DNA of 64,000 nt. Origin: Aggregatilineales bacterium (GTDB lineage Bacteria > Chloroflexota > Anaerolineae > Aggregatilineales > Ch27). Positions 49,982 through 59,264 of the stretch are shown in pieces; the stretch's first letter is position 1, and every line of letters starts with the position of its first letter. A model generated the notes under the pieces. It was not told the origin of the DNA. It did not search any database and saw only the letters and a list, made by a program, of their open reading frames with translations. The DNA is taken from positions 1-64,000 of the forward strand of contig JARKNX010000039.1 of assembly GCA_029976025.1 (NCBI GenBank), written 5' to 3'. The position numbers and the translations under genes were made by a program.

Positions 49982-51985
49982 GTGTCAACCACAACTGGCA
50001 GTTCCCTTGATACACTCTGCATCAACACCATACGCACGCTCTCGCTTGACGCGATCGAGAAGGCGAACAGCGGCCATCCTGGCCTGCCCCTGGGTGCCGC
50101 ACCAATGGCCTACGTTCTGTGGACCCGCTTCCTGAAGCATAACCCGGTCAATCCGGAATGGCCGGATCGAGATCGGTTCGTCCTGTCGGCGGGCCACGGA
50201 AGCATGCTCCTCTACAGCCTTCTGTATCTGACGGGATACGGCGTCTCCCTGGATGACCTCAAGCAGTTCCGCCAGTGGGGAAGCTCCACGCCCGGCCATC
50301 CGGAGTATGGTGAGACCCCCGGTGTGGAGACGACAACCGGCCCGCTCGGGCAGGGTTTTGCTACCGCCGTCGGCATGGCTGTCGCTGAGGCCCACCTGGC
50401 AGCAACCTTCAACCGCGCTGGCCATGCCATTATCGGCCATCGTACCTATGCGCTGATCTCAGACGGCGATTTGATGGAAGGCATCAGTCACGAGGCCGCC
50501 TCCCTGGCCGGTCATCTGCAGCTTAAGAATCTGATCTGCCTGTATGACGACAATCACATCAGTCTGTCTGGCCCGACCAGCGACAGCTTCAGCGAAAATA
50601 TCCCGGAACGTTTTGCCGCTTACGGGTGGAATGTCCTGGAAGTCAAAGATGGCAACGATATTGAAGAGATCAGTAACGCCCTTCAAGCAGCACAGGACTC
50701 CGACCGCCCGACTCTCATCAGCGTGCAGACGGTGATCGGATATGGCAGCCCCCACAAGGCCGGTTCCCACGAAGCGCACGGCTCTCCGCTCGGCGCGGAA
50801 GAAACCCGCCTCACCAAGGAGGCGCTGGGCTGGCCAACTGAGCCGGCCTTCTATGTGCCCGGCGAAGTTCTGGAAGCCATGCGCAAGGCTAAGGAGCGCG
50901 GTCGTCAGGCTCAGCTTGAATGGGAAAACAGACGTGCCGCTTACCAGGCGGCCTACCCCGAACTGTACGCGCAGTTAGCCGCCGCATGGGCGGGCGAACT
51001 CCCCGCCGACTGGGATGCCGACCTGCCCACCTTCCCCATAGACGGCAGCCCTCAGGCCACCCGCCAGGCCAGCGGCAAAATCCTGAACGCCATTGCCGGG
51101 CGTGTCAAGACTATGATGGGCGGGGATGCCGACCTGGCGCCGAGCACCAACACGCTGATCAAGGGGGAAGCCGACTTCAGCCCTGCGAACTACGCCGGGC
51201 GCAATGTCCGCTTTGGCGTCCGCGAGCACGCCATGGGGGCGATCACCAACGGCATGGCGCTGCACGGCGGTATCATCAGACCTTATACAGCAACATTCAT
51301 GACATTCAGTGACTATATGCGCCCCGCGATCCGGCTGGGCGCGCTGATGAAGATTCGCACCCTCTACATCTTCACCCACGACAGCGTGGCGGTTGGCGAG
51401 GATGGCCCGACGCACCAGCCTGTCGAGCATCTGGCGGCGCTCCGCGCTATGCCCGGCCTGACCGTTCTCCGTCCCGCCGATCCAAACGAGACGGCCGGGG
51501 CGTATCGCGTCGCCATGCGCAGTGAGCGACCCGTAGTCCTCGTGCTCACCCGCCAGGCAGTGCCCACACTGGACCCCTCTGTGGCCGGCAAAGTGGAAAA
51601 AGGCGCCTACGTCCTGTACGAGGCCGGAGGAAAACCGCAAATCATCCTGATCGGCACCGGCAGTGAAGTTCAGTTCGCCCTTGAGGCCGGTCAAACACTG
51701 GCCACCGAGGGCGTCTCGGTGCGAGTGGTCAGCATGCCCAGCCAGGAATTATTCGCCGAGCAATCGCAGGAATACCGCGACAGTGTGCTGCCGCCAGATG
51801 TTCACCACCGGGTCAGCATTGAGGCTGGCGTCAGCCAGGGCTGGCATCGCTGGGTGGGCGATCAGGGCATCGTCATCGGCGTCAACCGGTTTGGCGCATC
51901 CGCCCCGTACAAGATCATCTATCAGAAGCTGGGGCTGACCACTGAAGCGGTGCTGTCCGCCGCCCATCGACTCCTGGAGGGGTAG
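49982..51985 (+). CDS. tkt: Transketolase
   Basis: A 667-residue thiamine-diphosphate enzyme that moves two-carbon units in the pentose phosphate and Calvin pathways. Conserved parts: [19 protein letters not shown] near residue 29, [17 protein letters not shown] near 120, [18 protein letters not shown] near 160 (Mg-TPP motif), [20 protein letters not shown] near 410 and [19 protein letters not shown] near 462. Length is normal. The start is GTG with AAGGAG ten bases upstream. A perfect TATAAT precedes it. Confidence 0.95.
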   Translation: MSTTTGSSLDTLCINTIRTLSLDAIEKANSGHPGLPLGAAPMAYVLWTRFLKHNPVNPEWPDRDRFVLSAGHGSMLLYSLLYLTGYGVSLDDLKQFRQWGSSTPGHPEYGETPGVETTTGPLGQGFATAVGMAVAEAHLAATFNRAGHAIIGHRTYALISDGDLMEGISHEAASLAGHLQLKNLICLYDDNHISLSGPTSDSFSENIPERFAAYGWNVLEVKDGNDIEEISNALQAAQDSDRPTLISVQTVIGYGSPHKAGSHEAHGSPLGAEETRLTKEALGWPTEPAFYVPGEVLEAMRKAKERGRQAQLEWENRRAAYQAAYPELYAQLAAAWAGELPADWDADLPTFPIDGSPQATRQASGKILNAIAGRVKTMMGGDADLAPSTNTLIKGEADFSPANYAGRNVRFGVREHAMGAITNGMALHGGIIRPYTATFMTFSDYMRPAIRLGALMKIRTLYIFTHDSVAVGEDGPTHQPVEHLAALRAMPGLTVLRPADPNETAGAYRVAMRSERPVVLVLTRQAVPTLDPSVAGKVEKGAYVLYEAGGKPQIILIGTGSEVQFALEAGQTLATEGVSVRVVSMPSQELFAEQSQEYRDSVLPPDVHHRVSIEAGVSQGWHRWVGDQGIVIGVNRFGASAPYKIIYQKLGLTTEAVLSAAHRLLEG

Positions 51986-52010
51986 GCTGCGCAAATCAGC
52001 CGCACGTATT

Positions 52011-52343
52011 ATGGTTCTTGACAAGGTTGGCCCACAGGAATCGGCGGATATTCTCTTTTACGAGGTGCAGTCACCCGACGGCTTCCTTGCCTTGCTGGAA
52101 TCGAGCCGGGAGTTTGACGTGGAACACTGGCAGCGGCTGTGGGACGCCGTTGCCAGTCTCCTCAGTCAGCAGAATGGGAAGCTCGATATCTGGTCAACGT
52201 TCGATCTTAATCGGGTTATAGAAGCCATTCAGGCCCACGGGCTGCGGCTGGTGGGCCGCCCGTACGACGGCCTGGACGATTTCGAAAAAGCCGTGCTGGA
52301 AGCCAACATGTTCATCAACAACATCTTCGCCAGCGATACATAG
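52011..52343 (+). CDS. Small protein of unknown function downstream of transketolase
   Basis: A 110-residue acidic protein with mixed helix and strand prediction, for example ADILFYEVQSPDGFLALLES and FDLNRVIEAIQAHGLRLVG. I do not recognise the family. There is no ribosome site near ATG 52011. GGAGGGG at the end of the transketolase gene is six bases before an in-frame CTG at 51987, so a non-standard start with eight extra residues is conceivable. It is 25 bases from tkt and probably in the same transcript. Confidence 0.55.
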   Translation: MVLDKVGPQESADILFYEVQSPDGFLALLESSREFDVEHWQRLWDAVASLLSQQNGKLDIWSTFDLNRVIEAIQAHGLRLVGRPYDGLDDFEKAVLEANMFINNIFASDT

Positions 52344-52439
52344 CAGTGAGTCGCCCGGGGCTGATTCGCGGGTTGGGCGAGTCAGCATAGGCAGCAATTG
52401 CTCCGGTTTCATACGTGCCTGTTCGGAAACACCAATCCC

Positions 52440-53177
52440 GTGACATCGACCGTCTGGGCCATATCCGATACCCACCTCAGCTTCGCCAGGCCTCGTGACC
52501 AGGCCCGGTTTGGCGAGCGCTGGATTGCCCATACCGGGCGGATATATGCTGCCTGGCAGGAACGAGTCAGGCCTGATGACATTGTGCTGTTGCCGGGCGA
52601 CCTGAGCTGGGCGCACAGCCCGCAAAAGGTCCAGCCGGATATCGACTGGATCGCCAGCTTGCCGGGGCGGAAGGTCCTTGTGCGCGGCAACCATGATTTC
52701 TGGTGGAAGCGCCTGAGCCAGGTACAGGAGGAGCTTTTCCCCCGGGATAACATGTACGCGCTGCAAGGGTCGTGTCTGGCGCTGGACGGCCTCCTTATCT
52801 GCGGCACTATGGGGCATATCGCGCCCAACGATCCCTATTTCCAGAAACATAAGTACAAAAGCTATCAGCGCGAGCTGGCCTGGCTGCGCACGTCGCTGCA
52901 AGAGGCTTCCCGGCTACGCAGCAATAGCGAGCCGGTGCTGCTGATGCTGCACTATCCGCCCTACACCTCCGACGGCCAGCCGAGCGGATTCACCGAAGTA
53001 ATTCAGGCCCACAGGCCCGACGTGTGCGTTTACGGCCATTTGCACCTGGAGGACGAATGGCGCACCGCGGCTGATGGAGTCAGGGGCGGAACGCGGTATC
53101 ATCTGGTAGCCTGTGATTATCTGAACATGGTTCCTCGCCAGGTCTGGCCGCTGGCAGATCCTCCGCAAAGCGGCTGA
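52440..53177 (+). CDS. Calcineurin-like metallophosphoesterase
   Basis: A 245-residue phosphoesterase. The five metal motifs are SDTHLSFARP at the N-terminus, LPGDLSWAH near residue 58, VRGNHDFWW near 84, MLHYPPYTS near 176 and VYGHLHLED near 208. WWKR and the overall length resemble a broad bacterial family of unknown substrate. The GTG at 52440 is chosen because it starts directly before the first motif strand; a TTG at 52398 is less likely. It ends 38 bases before the peptidase start. Confidence 0.85.
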   Translation: MTSTVWAISDTHLSFARPRDQARFGERWIAHTGRIYAAWQERVRPDDIVLLPGDLSWAHSPQKVQPDIDWIASLPGRKVLVRGNHDFWWKRLSQVQEELFPRDNMYALQGSCLALDGLLICGTMGHIAPNDPYFQKHKYKSYQRELAWLRTSLQEASRLRSNSEPVLLMLHYPPYTSDGQPSGFTEVIQAHRPDVCVYGHLHLEDEWRTAADGVRGGTRYHLVACDYLNMVPRQVWPLADPPQSG

Positions 53178-53215
53178 TGGCGAGGTCCGTGCCACCACCC
53201 AATGGAGTGTCGATC

Positions 53216-54574
53216 ATGCTGAATGCCGAAACATTCGCGGCCTATGTAAACGAAAATCGCGAGCGCTACCTGGACGAATTCGCCTCCTTCATTGCCGTGC
53301 CAAGCGTAGCTGCGCAGAATCGCGGCATCCATACGATGGCCGACCTGCTGGAAGAACGCTTCAAACAGCTAGGGGCGACCGTCCGCCAGTACCCTCTCGA
53401 GGGCGGCAGCCCGGTTGTGTACGCTGAGATGGGGTCCGGGCCGCGCACCCTGCTGATCTACAACCACTACGATGTACAGCCCGAGGACCCCCTGGACCTG
53501 TGGCATGTCCCGCCGTTTCAACTCACCCGCCAGGATGGGCGGTTATATGGCCGGGGGACCTCCGATGACAAAGGGGAACTGCTGGCTCGTATCCAGGCTG
53601 TCGAAGCCTGGCTCGCCACCCAGGGCGAGCTGCCTATCAAACTCAAATGGGTCGTCGAGGGGGAAGAGGAGATCGGCAGCCCGCATCTTGAGGAATGGGT
53701 TGTCGCTCACGCCGAGATGCTGAAAGCGGACGGCATGTTGTGGGAAGGCGGCGGGCGCGATGAAGCCGGGCGGATAACCATGTCCGCCGGCTGCAAGGGA
53801 ATCATGTACTTTGATGTCCGGGTGCGCACTGCTAACAAGGACCTTCATTCGGCGAATGCACCTATTGTGGACAACCCGGCATGGCGGCTGGTCTGGGCGC
53901 TCAGCACGCTTAAAAACGAGCGCGATGAGATCACGATTGATGACTACCAGCAGCATGTGCGCCCGCTGACAGCGGAAGAGGCGGCCCTGATCGATGCGCT
54001 CCCCTTCGAAGCTGAGGCCTTCAAAGCCAACTTCGGCCTGAGCCGTTTCCTGAACGGGATCGACGCCCACGAAGCCCGGCGGCGGCTGTACGAGCGCCCG
54101 ACTGTAACGATTTGCGGGCTGGATAGCGGATATCAGGGAGATGGCACCAAGACCGTCCTCCCCGCCGAAGCGCGGGCCAAACTCGATTTCCGGCTTGTCC
54201 CCGATCTCACCCCCGAGCTGGTGCATGACCTTCTGCGCCGCCACCTGGATAAGCGCGGCTTCACCGATGTCGAGATCATTCCGCTGGGCGGTGAACGGCC
54301 GGCCAAGAGCGCAATTAACTCTTCCGTTCAGGCCGCCGCTGCCGCAGCCTGCCAGGATACGTGGGGGCAGACCCCCGTTATCTTCCCCTGGACGGCCGGC
54401 AGCGGCCCGATGTATCCATTGAGCACCATGCTCGACATCCCGGTAATTTCTGCCGGCGCGACCTGGCATCCGGACGCCCGTGCCCACTCGCCCAACGAGA
54501 ACATTATCGAGCAGGACTACTTCGACGATCTGCTGTTCACGGCGCATCTGATTGCCCGCTTCAGCCAGACCTGA
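53216..54574 (+). CDS. M20-family metallopeptidase (dipeptidase)
   Basis: A 452-residue zinc peptidase of family M20, subgroup of dipeptidases such as CNDP/PepV-like enzymes. YNHYDVQPEDPLDLWHVPPF near residue 82 holds the first zinc His, GRGTSDDKGELLARI near 115 the bridging Asp, and EGEEEIGSPHLEEW near 148 the catalytic Glu and a ligand. HPDARAHSPNENI near the C-terminus has the last His. It cleaves dipeptides or peptide amino acids. GGAG lies eight bases before ATG 53216. Confidence 0.92.
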   Translation: MLNAETFAAYVNENRERYLDEFASFIAVPSVAAQNRGIHTMADLLEERFKQLGATVRQYPLEGGSPVVYAEMGSGPRTLLIYNHYDVQPEDPLDLWHVPPFQLTRQDGRLYGRGTSDDKGELLARIQAVEAWLATQGELPIKLKWVVEGEEEIGSPHLEEWVVAHAEMLKADGMLWEGGGRDEAGRITMSAGCKGIMYFDVRVRTANKDLHSANAPIVDNPAWRLVWALSTLKNERDEITIDDYQQHVRPLTAEEAALIDALPFEAEAFKANFGLSRFLNGIDAHEARRRLYERPTVTICGLDSGYQGDGTKTVLPAEARAKLDFRLVPDLTPELVHDLLRRHLDKRGFTDVEIIPLGGERPAKSAINSSVQAAAAAACQDTWGQTPVIFPWTAGSGPMYPLSTMLDIPVISAGATWHPDARAHSPNENIIEQDYFDDLLFTAHLIARFSQT

Positions 54575-54585
54575 TAGTCACCATA

Positions 54586-54620
54586 GCCGGGGCGTGCCCT
54601 TTACTTTCGCGCGCCCCGGC
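54586..54620. terminator. Hairpin after the M20 peptidase gene
   Basis: GCCGGGGCG (54586-54594) pairs with CGCCCCGGC (54612-54620) in a 9-bp stem. No T tract follows, so it is at best a weak terminator. Confidence 0.4.
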
Positions 54621-54706
54621 CAATACATCCCCACAGTGGCGCATAGACCAGGCGAATCGCCTGAAAGCAGCCGCTGCTTCCCGGTCATGCGGCCCGATCT
54701 AACCCG

Positions 54707-54715
54707 TGCTACAAT
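54707..54715 (+). promoter_or_regulatory. Extended -10 promoter of the kinase gene
   Basis: TGC-TACAAT, about 65 bases before the ATG. No good -35. Confidence 0.45.
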
Positions 54716-54780
54716 GTCAGTTATCCAGTTTCGCCTATGAGGTATACCGCTCAATTGCTCCGGGGCAGGTGTAAATTGCT

Positions 54781-57700
54781 ATGTCGTCGATGATCGGAAC
54801 ACGGCTTGGCCCGTATCTCATTGTAGAGGAGATAGGGCGAGGCGGCATGGCGACCGTATACCGTGCCGAACAGGAGCGGGTTGGCCGCAGCGTCGCTATC
54901 AAAGTCATCCATCGGGCAATTGCGCTCGATCAGACGGCAGTAGAGCGATTCCAGCGGGAGGCGCAGCTTATCGCCCGCCTGGAACATCCCCATATCCTGC
55001 CCGTCTACGACTACAATCCCATCTCCGATCCTCCGTACATCGTCATGCGGTATCTGCCTGCCGGCACGCTCAAAGAAATTCAGGAAAAGGGCCAGATACC
55101 ATTTACTGAAATCATCTTCCTGTTTCGACAGATCGCCTCAGCGCTGGATTACGCACACCGGCAGGGCGTCGTACATCGCGATATCAAGCCTTCCAACATC
55201 ATGATTGACGCCGATGGCAACGCCTTCCTGACCGATTTCGGCGTCGCCCGCATGGTGGAGAGCCAGCAGGGCCTGACAGCCAGCGGCGTTGCCGTCGGGA
55301 CGCCGGGCTACATGTCACCCGAGCAGGGGATGGGCCTCGCCGTTGACGGTCGATCCGATATCTACGCGCTCGGGGTGGTGCTGTTTGAACTCCTGACCGG
55401 CCACGACCCTTTTTCTGCAGAAACACCGATGGCCGTCATCCTCAAGCATATCAATGACCCTGTGCCCTCCACTTCGGCGCTGAACCCGAACATCCCGCCG
55501 GAGGCAGATCGGGTCATTGCCCGTGCCATGGCCAAGGCGCCCGCCGCCCGCTACCAGACAGCCTCCGATCTGATACGCGAGCTGAGTATCGCGATAGGCG
55601 AAACATCCGAAGTCGCGCCGCTTCATCTGCGCCAGATAGCCAAGCAAACTATCGCCGATATGGAAGCGCGCCGGGCAGAAGCCACAATCCAGGCTGGCGC
55701 GGCGGGCGAGCTGGAGTCGCAAACGGTGCTGGCCTCGGATATCCTGGACGGGGCCAGCGCCCCCCCACCCCCCTCTGTCCCAACACCGATCAGTGAGGCG
55801 GCGGGAGAGCGGCGGCGTAATGCGGGCATTCTGGCAGGTGTGGTCGCCTTCCTGGCGGTGTTATTTGCGCTGGCGCTGCTTTTCATCAATAATGCAAACC
55901 AGCAAAATACCGCCGCCACCGGGACGGCGGAACAGTTCCTGTATCTGGCGGGCACAGCTTCCAGTGAGGAGACGGGGGTCGCAGCGGCGCTTCTTGCGAC
56001 TGACGCCTTCATCGCTACGCAGGGCTACCACACGGCCGTCGCCGCGCTGTTCGCGGCTACCTCCAGCGCCGCGCCACCCTCAACGGAGAAGCCGACAACG
56101 GCGCCTGCCGATACCCTGACTCCCACCATGCCCCCTTCTCCATCTCATATCCTCGGCAGCGCCGTGACAGATACGCCGACGCTGACCCATACGGCCACTT
56201 CCACCGCGACACATACGCCTACGGATACGGCCACGATGACGCCGCCGCCCACCGCAACGCCGACGGATACAGCTACCCAGACACCAAGCAGCACCCCGAC
56301 AGGCACGCCAACGCCAACCTACACGGCCACTTCCACCGCGACACATACGCCCACAGATACGGCCACGATGACGCCGTCGCCCACTGCGACCCTGACGCCT
56401 ACCACGACGCCGACAGACACGCCGCCTCCGACTGCCACGCTGATCCCTTCGCCGACGCCGTTACCGCCGGGCAGCATGCCCTACATCAACGATTTTGAGG
56501 GGAAGGACCCCCTGGCCAGCTGGGACTATAATCCGGAATACTGGCGGATCATCACGGAGGGCGGCAATCAGCAGCTTCAGGGGCGGTCCGGGCTGAACAA
56601 CGTTATCGAGGTTCTGGGCAACGAGGTGCCGCAATGGCAGACCAATGACGGCGATCTGGCCATCTCGCTGCGCATGAGGCTGACCGAGCCGACCAGCGGC
56701 GGTCGTATTCTGTTCCAGTTCTCCGATCAGGGCTATTATGCTCTGGAGGTATTCTCCGGTCTTATCAGCCTCCGGCGTGGCGCTGCCGGCCAGCACACCG
56801 CGCGCAGCCCGGAGCGGATCATCCGCAGCTTCAATGCGCCGATCCAGTACGGCCAGTGGTACGAATATCAGATCTGGGTGGAAGGCCCGCGCATCGCCAT
56901 CTACCTGAACAAGCAGCTCTTCATCCGCGCCGATGATAGCGCCGCCGGCGCCCTGCCGCCGGGATCGATCCTTTTTCAAACAGTCGCCCAGCAGCAGGGC
57001 ATCGATCTGGATGACTTGAAGATCGAGCAGCCGCTCTCCCCCAGCGAACATTTCGAAGGCGCGAGCTTTCCCTCTACGTGGACACGCAGCAATTCATTCA
57101 ACGTGACTCTGGCTTCTGACCCCGGTCAGGGCCAGTATGTCCGGGTCGAAAACGAGGCTGAGATCAGGCCCGTCCTGCCGCCCCTTGCCGACGTACAAAT
57201 CACGGCGCGCCTGCACAGTATCCAGGGCGGGCTGCAAATCCTCCTCCGCGAGAGTCTGTCCGGCGTTGTCGTCCTGAATCTGGAGGGCGGCAACCTGACG
57301 ACAGGAGTGCTGGGGCCGGAACGACAGCTATTAAGCGAATCGCGCGTGTCCAACTTCTACGGGCGCGACAACTGGTTTGACCTCGTCATTCAGTTTGTCG
57401 GCGATCGGCTCTTCATCTATCGGAACGGCGCGCTGTACTTCGAGAAATCGCTGCCAGATGCGCCGCTGACAGGGGGTATTGCCTTCATCTCCCGCGCCCG
57501 GGATATCTTCCAACTGGACGACATCCTGTTCACCGAAATCGAGCGGTCCAGCGCCGAGGATGCGCAGTTCGCCTTCGAAGCTCTGAATGCGCTGGCTGCC
57601 CGCCCGATCCAGGACCTGCTCAATGACTGGTACGAATTCTTTGATGATCCCCTGCGCACGCGCTGGTGGTGGGAAGGCGGCGCGCCAGGGCCGGGCGAAT

Positions 57701-58269
57701 ATGTGAGCGACCCCACCCAGCCGAATAACCAGACCTACTACCGGATGACTTATCTGGACCGGCCTACCTGGCGCCTGCTTCGTGAGGCGATTTCAGAGGA
57801 TCGCACCATATTCGGGTCGGGACAGGATCGCCGCAACTTTAACGATTCCAGCGATTTCTACGCCCGCGTCCTGGTCCGGCTGGAGGGGATTGATCCCGGA
57901 GCAGCCTGGCTCGGCGTGCGCTCGCGCCCCACCATCACGGGCGCCAATCTCGACCAGTATCGCTTTGACCTGATCCGCGCTGTGGATGGGACATATCAGA
58001 CCGCCATCAGCCTGGCTACGCCGGTGCAGCGGCAGATACTCTACCAGGGCGAGCTGCCGCAAATCGGGGCGGGGACGTGGCCGGAGTGGACTGAGCTGGT
58101 TGCCGTCGCCCTGGACGACCGAATAGCTTTCTTCGCCAACGGCCGCCTGGTGCATACCGTCATTGACAGCGACTGGCTGGGCGGCGCGGTAGCTATCGGC
58201 GTTGAGCCGGGCAGCACGGCCGATTTCGACGACCTGATTATTCGCGACACCAGCCCGCGCCCGCGCTAG
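54781..58269 (+). CDS. Transmembrane Ser/Thr protein kinase with lectin-like ectodomain
   Basis: A 1162-residue receptor-type kinase. Residues 1-270 form an active-looking Hanks kinase: glycine loop GRGGMATVY near 20, Lys41 in VAIKVIH, HRDIKPSN near 134 and DFG near 152, with GTPGYMSPE in the activation segment. A membrane helix lies at about 345-370, followed by a 150-residue Thr/Pro-rich linker. The outside part has three beta-sandwich modules starting at about 561, 756 and 947, each opening with an F-E/D..W pattern, as in LamG or concanavalin-like domains. It probably senses a polysaccharide and signals inward. No PASTA domains are present. Confidence 0.88.
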   Translation: MSSMIGTRLGPYLIVEEIGRGGMATVYRAEQERVGRSVAIKVIHRAIALDQTAVERFQREAQLIARLEHPHILPVYDYNPISDPPYIVMRYLPAGTLKEIQEKGQIPFTEIIFLFRQIASALDYAHRQGVVHRDIKPSNIMIDADGNAFLTDFGVARMVESQQGLTASGVAVGTPGYMSPEQGMGLAVDGRSDIYALGVVLFELLTGHDPFSAETPMAVILKHINDPVPSTSALNPNIPPEADRVIARAMAKAPAARYQTASDLIRELSIAIGETSEVAPLHLRQIAKQTIADMEARRAEATIQAGAAGELESQTVLASDILDGASAPPPPSVPTPISEAAGERRRNAGILAGVVAFLAVLFALALLFINNANQQNTAATGTAEQFLYLAGTASSEETGVAAALLATDAFIATQGYHTAVAALFAATSSAAPPSTEKPTTAPADTLTPTMPPSPSHILGSAVTDTPTLTHTATSTATHTPTDTATMTPPPTATPTDTATQTPSSTPTGTPTPTYTATSTATHTPTDTATMTPSPTATLTPTTTPTDTPPPTATLIPSPTPLPPGSMPYINDFEGKDPLASWDYNPEYWRIITEGGNQQLQGRSGLNNVIEVLGNEVPQWQTNDGDLAISLRMRLTEPTSGGRILFQFSDQGYYALEVFSGLISLRRGAAGQHTARSPERIIRSFNAPIQYGQWYEYQIWVEGPRIAIYLNKQLFIRADDSAAGALPPGSILFQTVAQQQGIDLDDLKIEQPLSPSEHFEGASFPSTWTRSNSFNVTLASDPGQGQYVRVENEAEIRPVLPPLADVQITARLHSIQGGLQILLRESLSGVVVLNLEGGNLTTGVLGPERQLLSESRVSNFYGRDNWFDLVIQFVGDRLFIYRNGALYFEKSLPDAPLTGGIAFISRARDIFQLDDILFTEIERSSAEDAQFAFEALNALAARPIQDLLNDWYEFFDDPLRTRWWWEGGAPGPGEYVSDPTQPNNQTYYRMTYLDRPTWRLLREAISEDRTIFGSGQDRRNFNDSSDFYARVLVRLEGIDPGAAWLGVRSRPTITGANLDQYRFDLIRAVDGTYQTAISLATPVQRQILYQGELPQIGAGTWPEWTELVAVALDDRIAFFANGRLVHTVIDSDWLGGAVAIGVEPGSTADFDDLIIRDTSPRPR
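56191..56390 (+). repeat. Two copies of a 68-base Thr-rich coding repeat, period 132 bases
   Basis: The segment beginning at 56191 (ACGGCCACTTCCACCGCGAC) recurs with few changes at 56323. It encodes the TATSTATHTPTDTATMTP units of the kinase linker. The repeat arises within a coding region and keeps frame. Confidence 0.75.
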
Positions 58270-58293
58270 CGGGAGGGGGTGGATAAACCGGAG

Positions 58294-59160
58294 TTATCTT
58301 CTGCCGGTCCCTGCGTCCAGGTCTAGGCGCATCTCATATTCGCGATCAACGACCTCAAAACCCAGGCCAGCAAGCTGGCGATGCACCCGACTGTTGATCG
58401 GCTCCTGCGGTATAGCCAGCGGTAGCGATGGGCCAAATGCCACACTCGCAGCGTATAGCAGGGCATTAACATGCTCCGCCTGCACGTCAGAGTCAAGTCC
58501 CATATGCGCGATCTCCGTACAGGGCTGGTAAGGCGACCGGCGGGCCAGCAAAAATCCGTAATTGTTTTCAAATGCCCGCGCCTCCGCCATCGCCAGCAGC
58601 GACGGCAGGTCGCGCTCCCAGCAGGGACGCGCGGCGCGCGCCGGGCTGAACCAGGCCATGATCGTTGAGGGCACGTCAGTATACAGCTCCTGCGCGCTGG
58701 CCGGGGCGTAAGCGGGGACGTTCCCCTGCAGGGTGAGCATCTCGCGGACAATCTTGAAGCCGGCCCTCTGATAAATCCGGAGGGCGGCTTCGTTCTCGGC
58801 GTTCACCAGCAGGGTCGCTCCCCGCAGCCCTGCCCGGCGCATCTGATCTACCAGGGCAGCAAAGAGCATATGTCCCCAGCCCCTGCCCCGGAACGCCGGC
58901 GCAACGCCGAAATCGAGCACAAAGCCGCGGTCGCCGCGCCGGCAGAGCATACCTATCCCCACAAAACGCCCATCCGGCAGATACGCCATGACCGAATGTG
59001 TGAAGTCGGCGTTATGAATGCGACAGTGCTCTCCGTATCCAGCCGGGGTATCAAGGTCCGATTCCCAGACAACGCAGATCGCCCCCGCGATGGCCGAAGG
59101 CGACTCGCGTACAGCCGTTGTAATTACAAGTTCGGGAGATTCTTGTTCTCTATGGATCAT
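58294..59160 (-). CDS. GNAT-family N-acetyltransferase
   Basis: A 288-residue protein. Residues 60-170 form a GNAT domain with FVLDFGVAPAFRGRGWGHML (acetyl-CoA loop RGRGWG) and NAENEAALRIYQRAGFK, the typical C-terminal helix. The second half (about 175-288) looks like a degenerate GNAT-like or unrelated alpha/beta domain with LGFEVVDREYEMRL at the end. The acceptor is unknown. The start at 59160 is uncertain: no ribosome site is seen, and a -10-like TACAGT lies six bases upstream, so the mRNA may be leaderless. It converges with the kinase gene. Confidence 0.75.
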   Translation of the reverse strand: MIHREQESPELVITTAVRESPSAIAGAICVVWESDLDTPAGYGEHCRIHNADFTHSVMAYLPDGRFVGIGMLCRRGDRGFVLDFGVAPAFRGRGWGHMLFAALVDQMRRAGLRGATLLVNAENEAALRIYQRAGFKIVREMLTLQGNVPAYAPASAQELYTDVPSTIMAWFSPARAARPCWERDLPSLLAMAEARAFENNYGFLLARRSPYQPCTEIAHMGLDSDVQAEHVNALLYAASVAFGPSLPLAIPQEPINSRVHRQLAGLGFEVVDREYEMRLDLDAGTGRR

Positions 59161-59264
59161 ATCACAACTGTAGCGCGAACATATTCCAAAAGCTATAACA
59201 GCAGGCACATCACGGTTGACTCTGTTACAATTGCAGGACACTGCGCGAATGGGGAGGAATGGAT

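Noticed and set aside
56160-56460. CRISPR or satellite repeat
   Set aside because: The repeats lie in frame within the kinase gene and encode a Thr/Pro stalk; only two long copies exist and there are no spacers.
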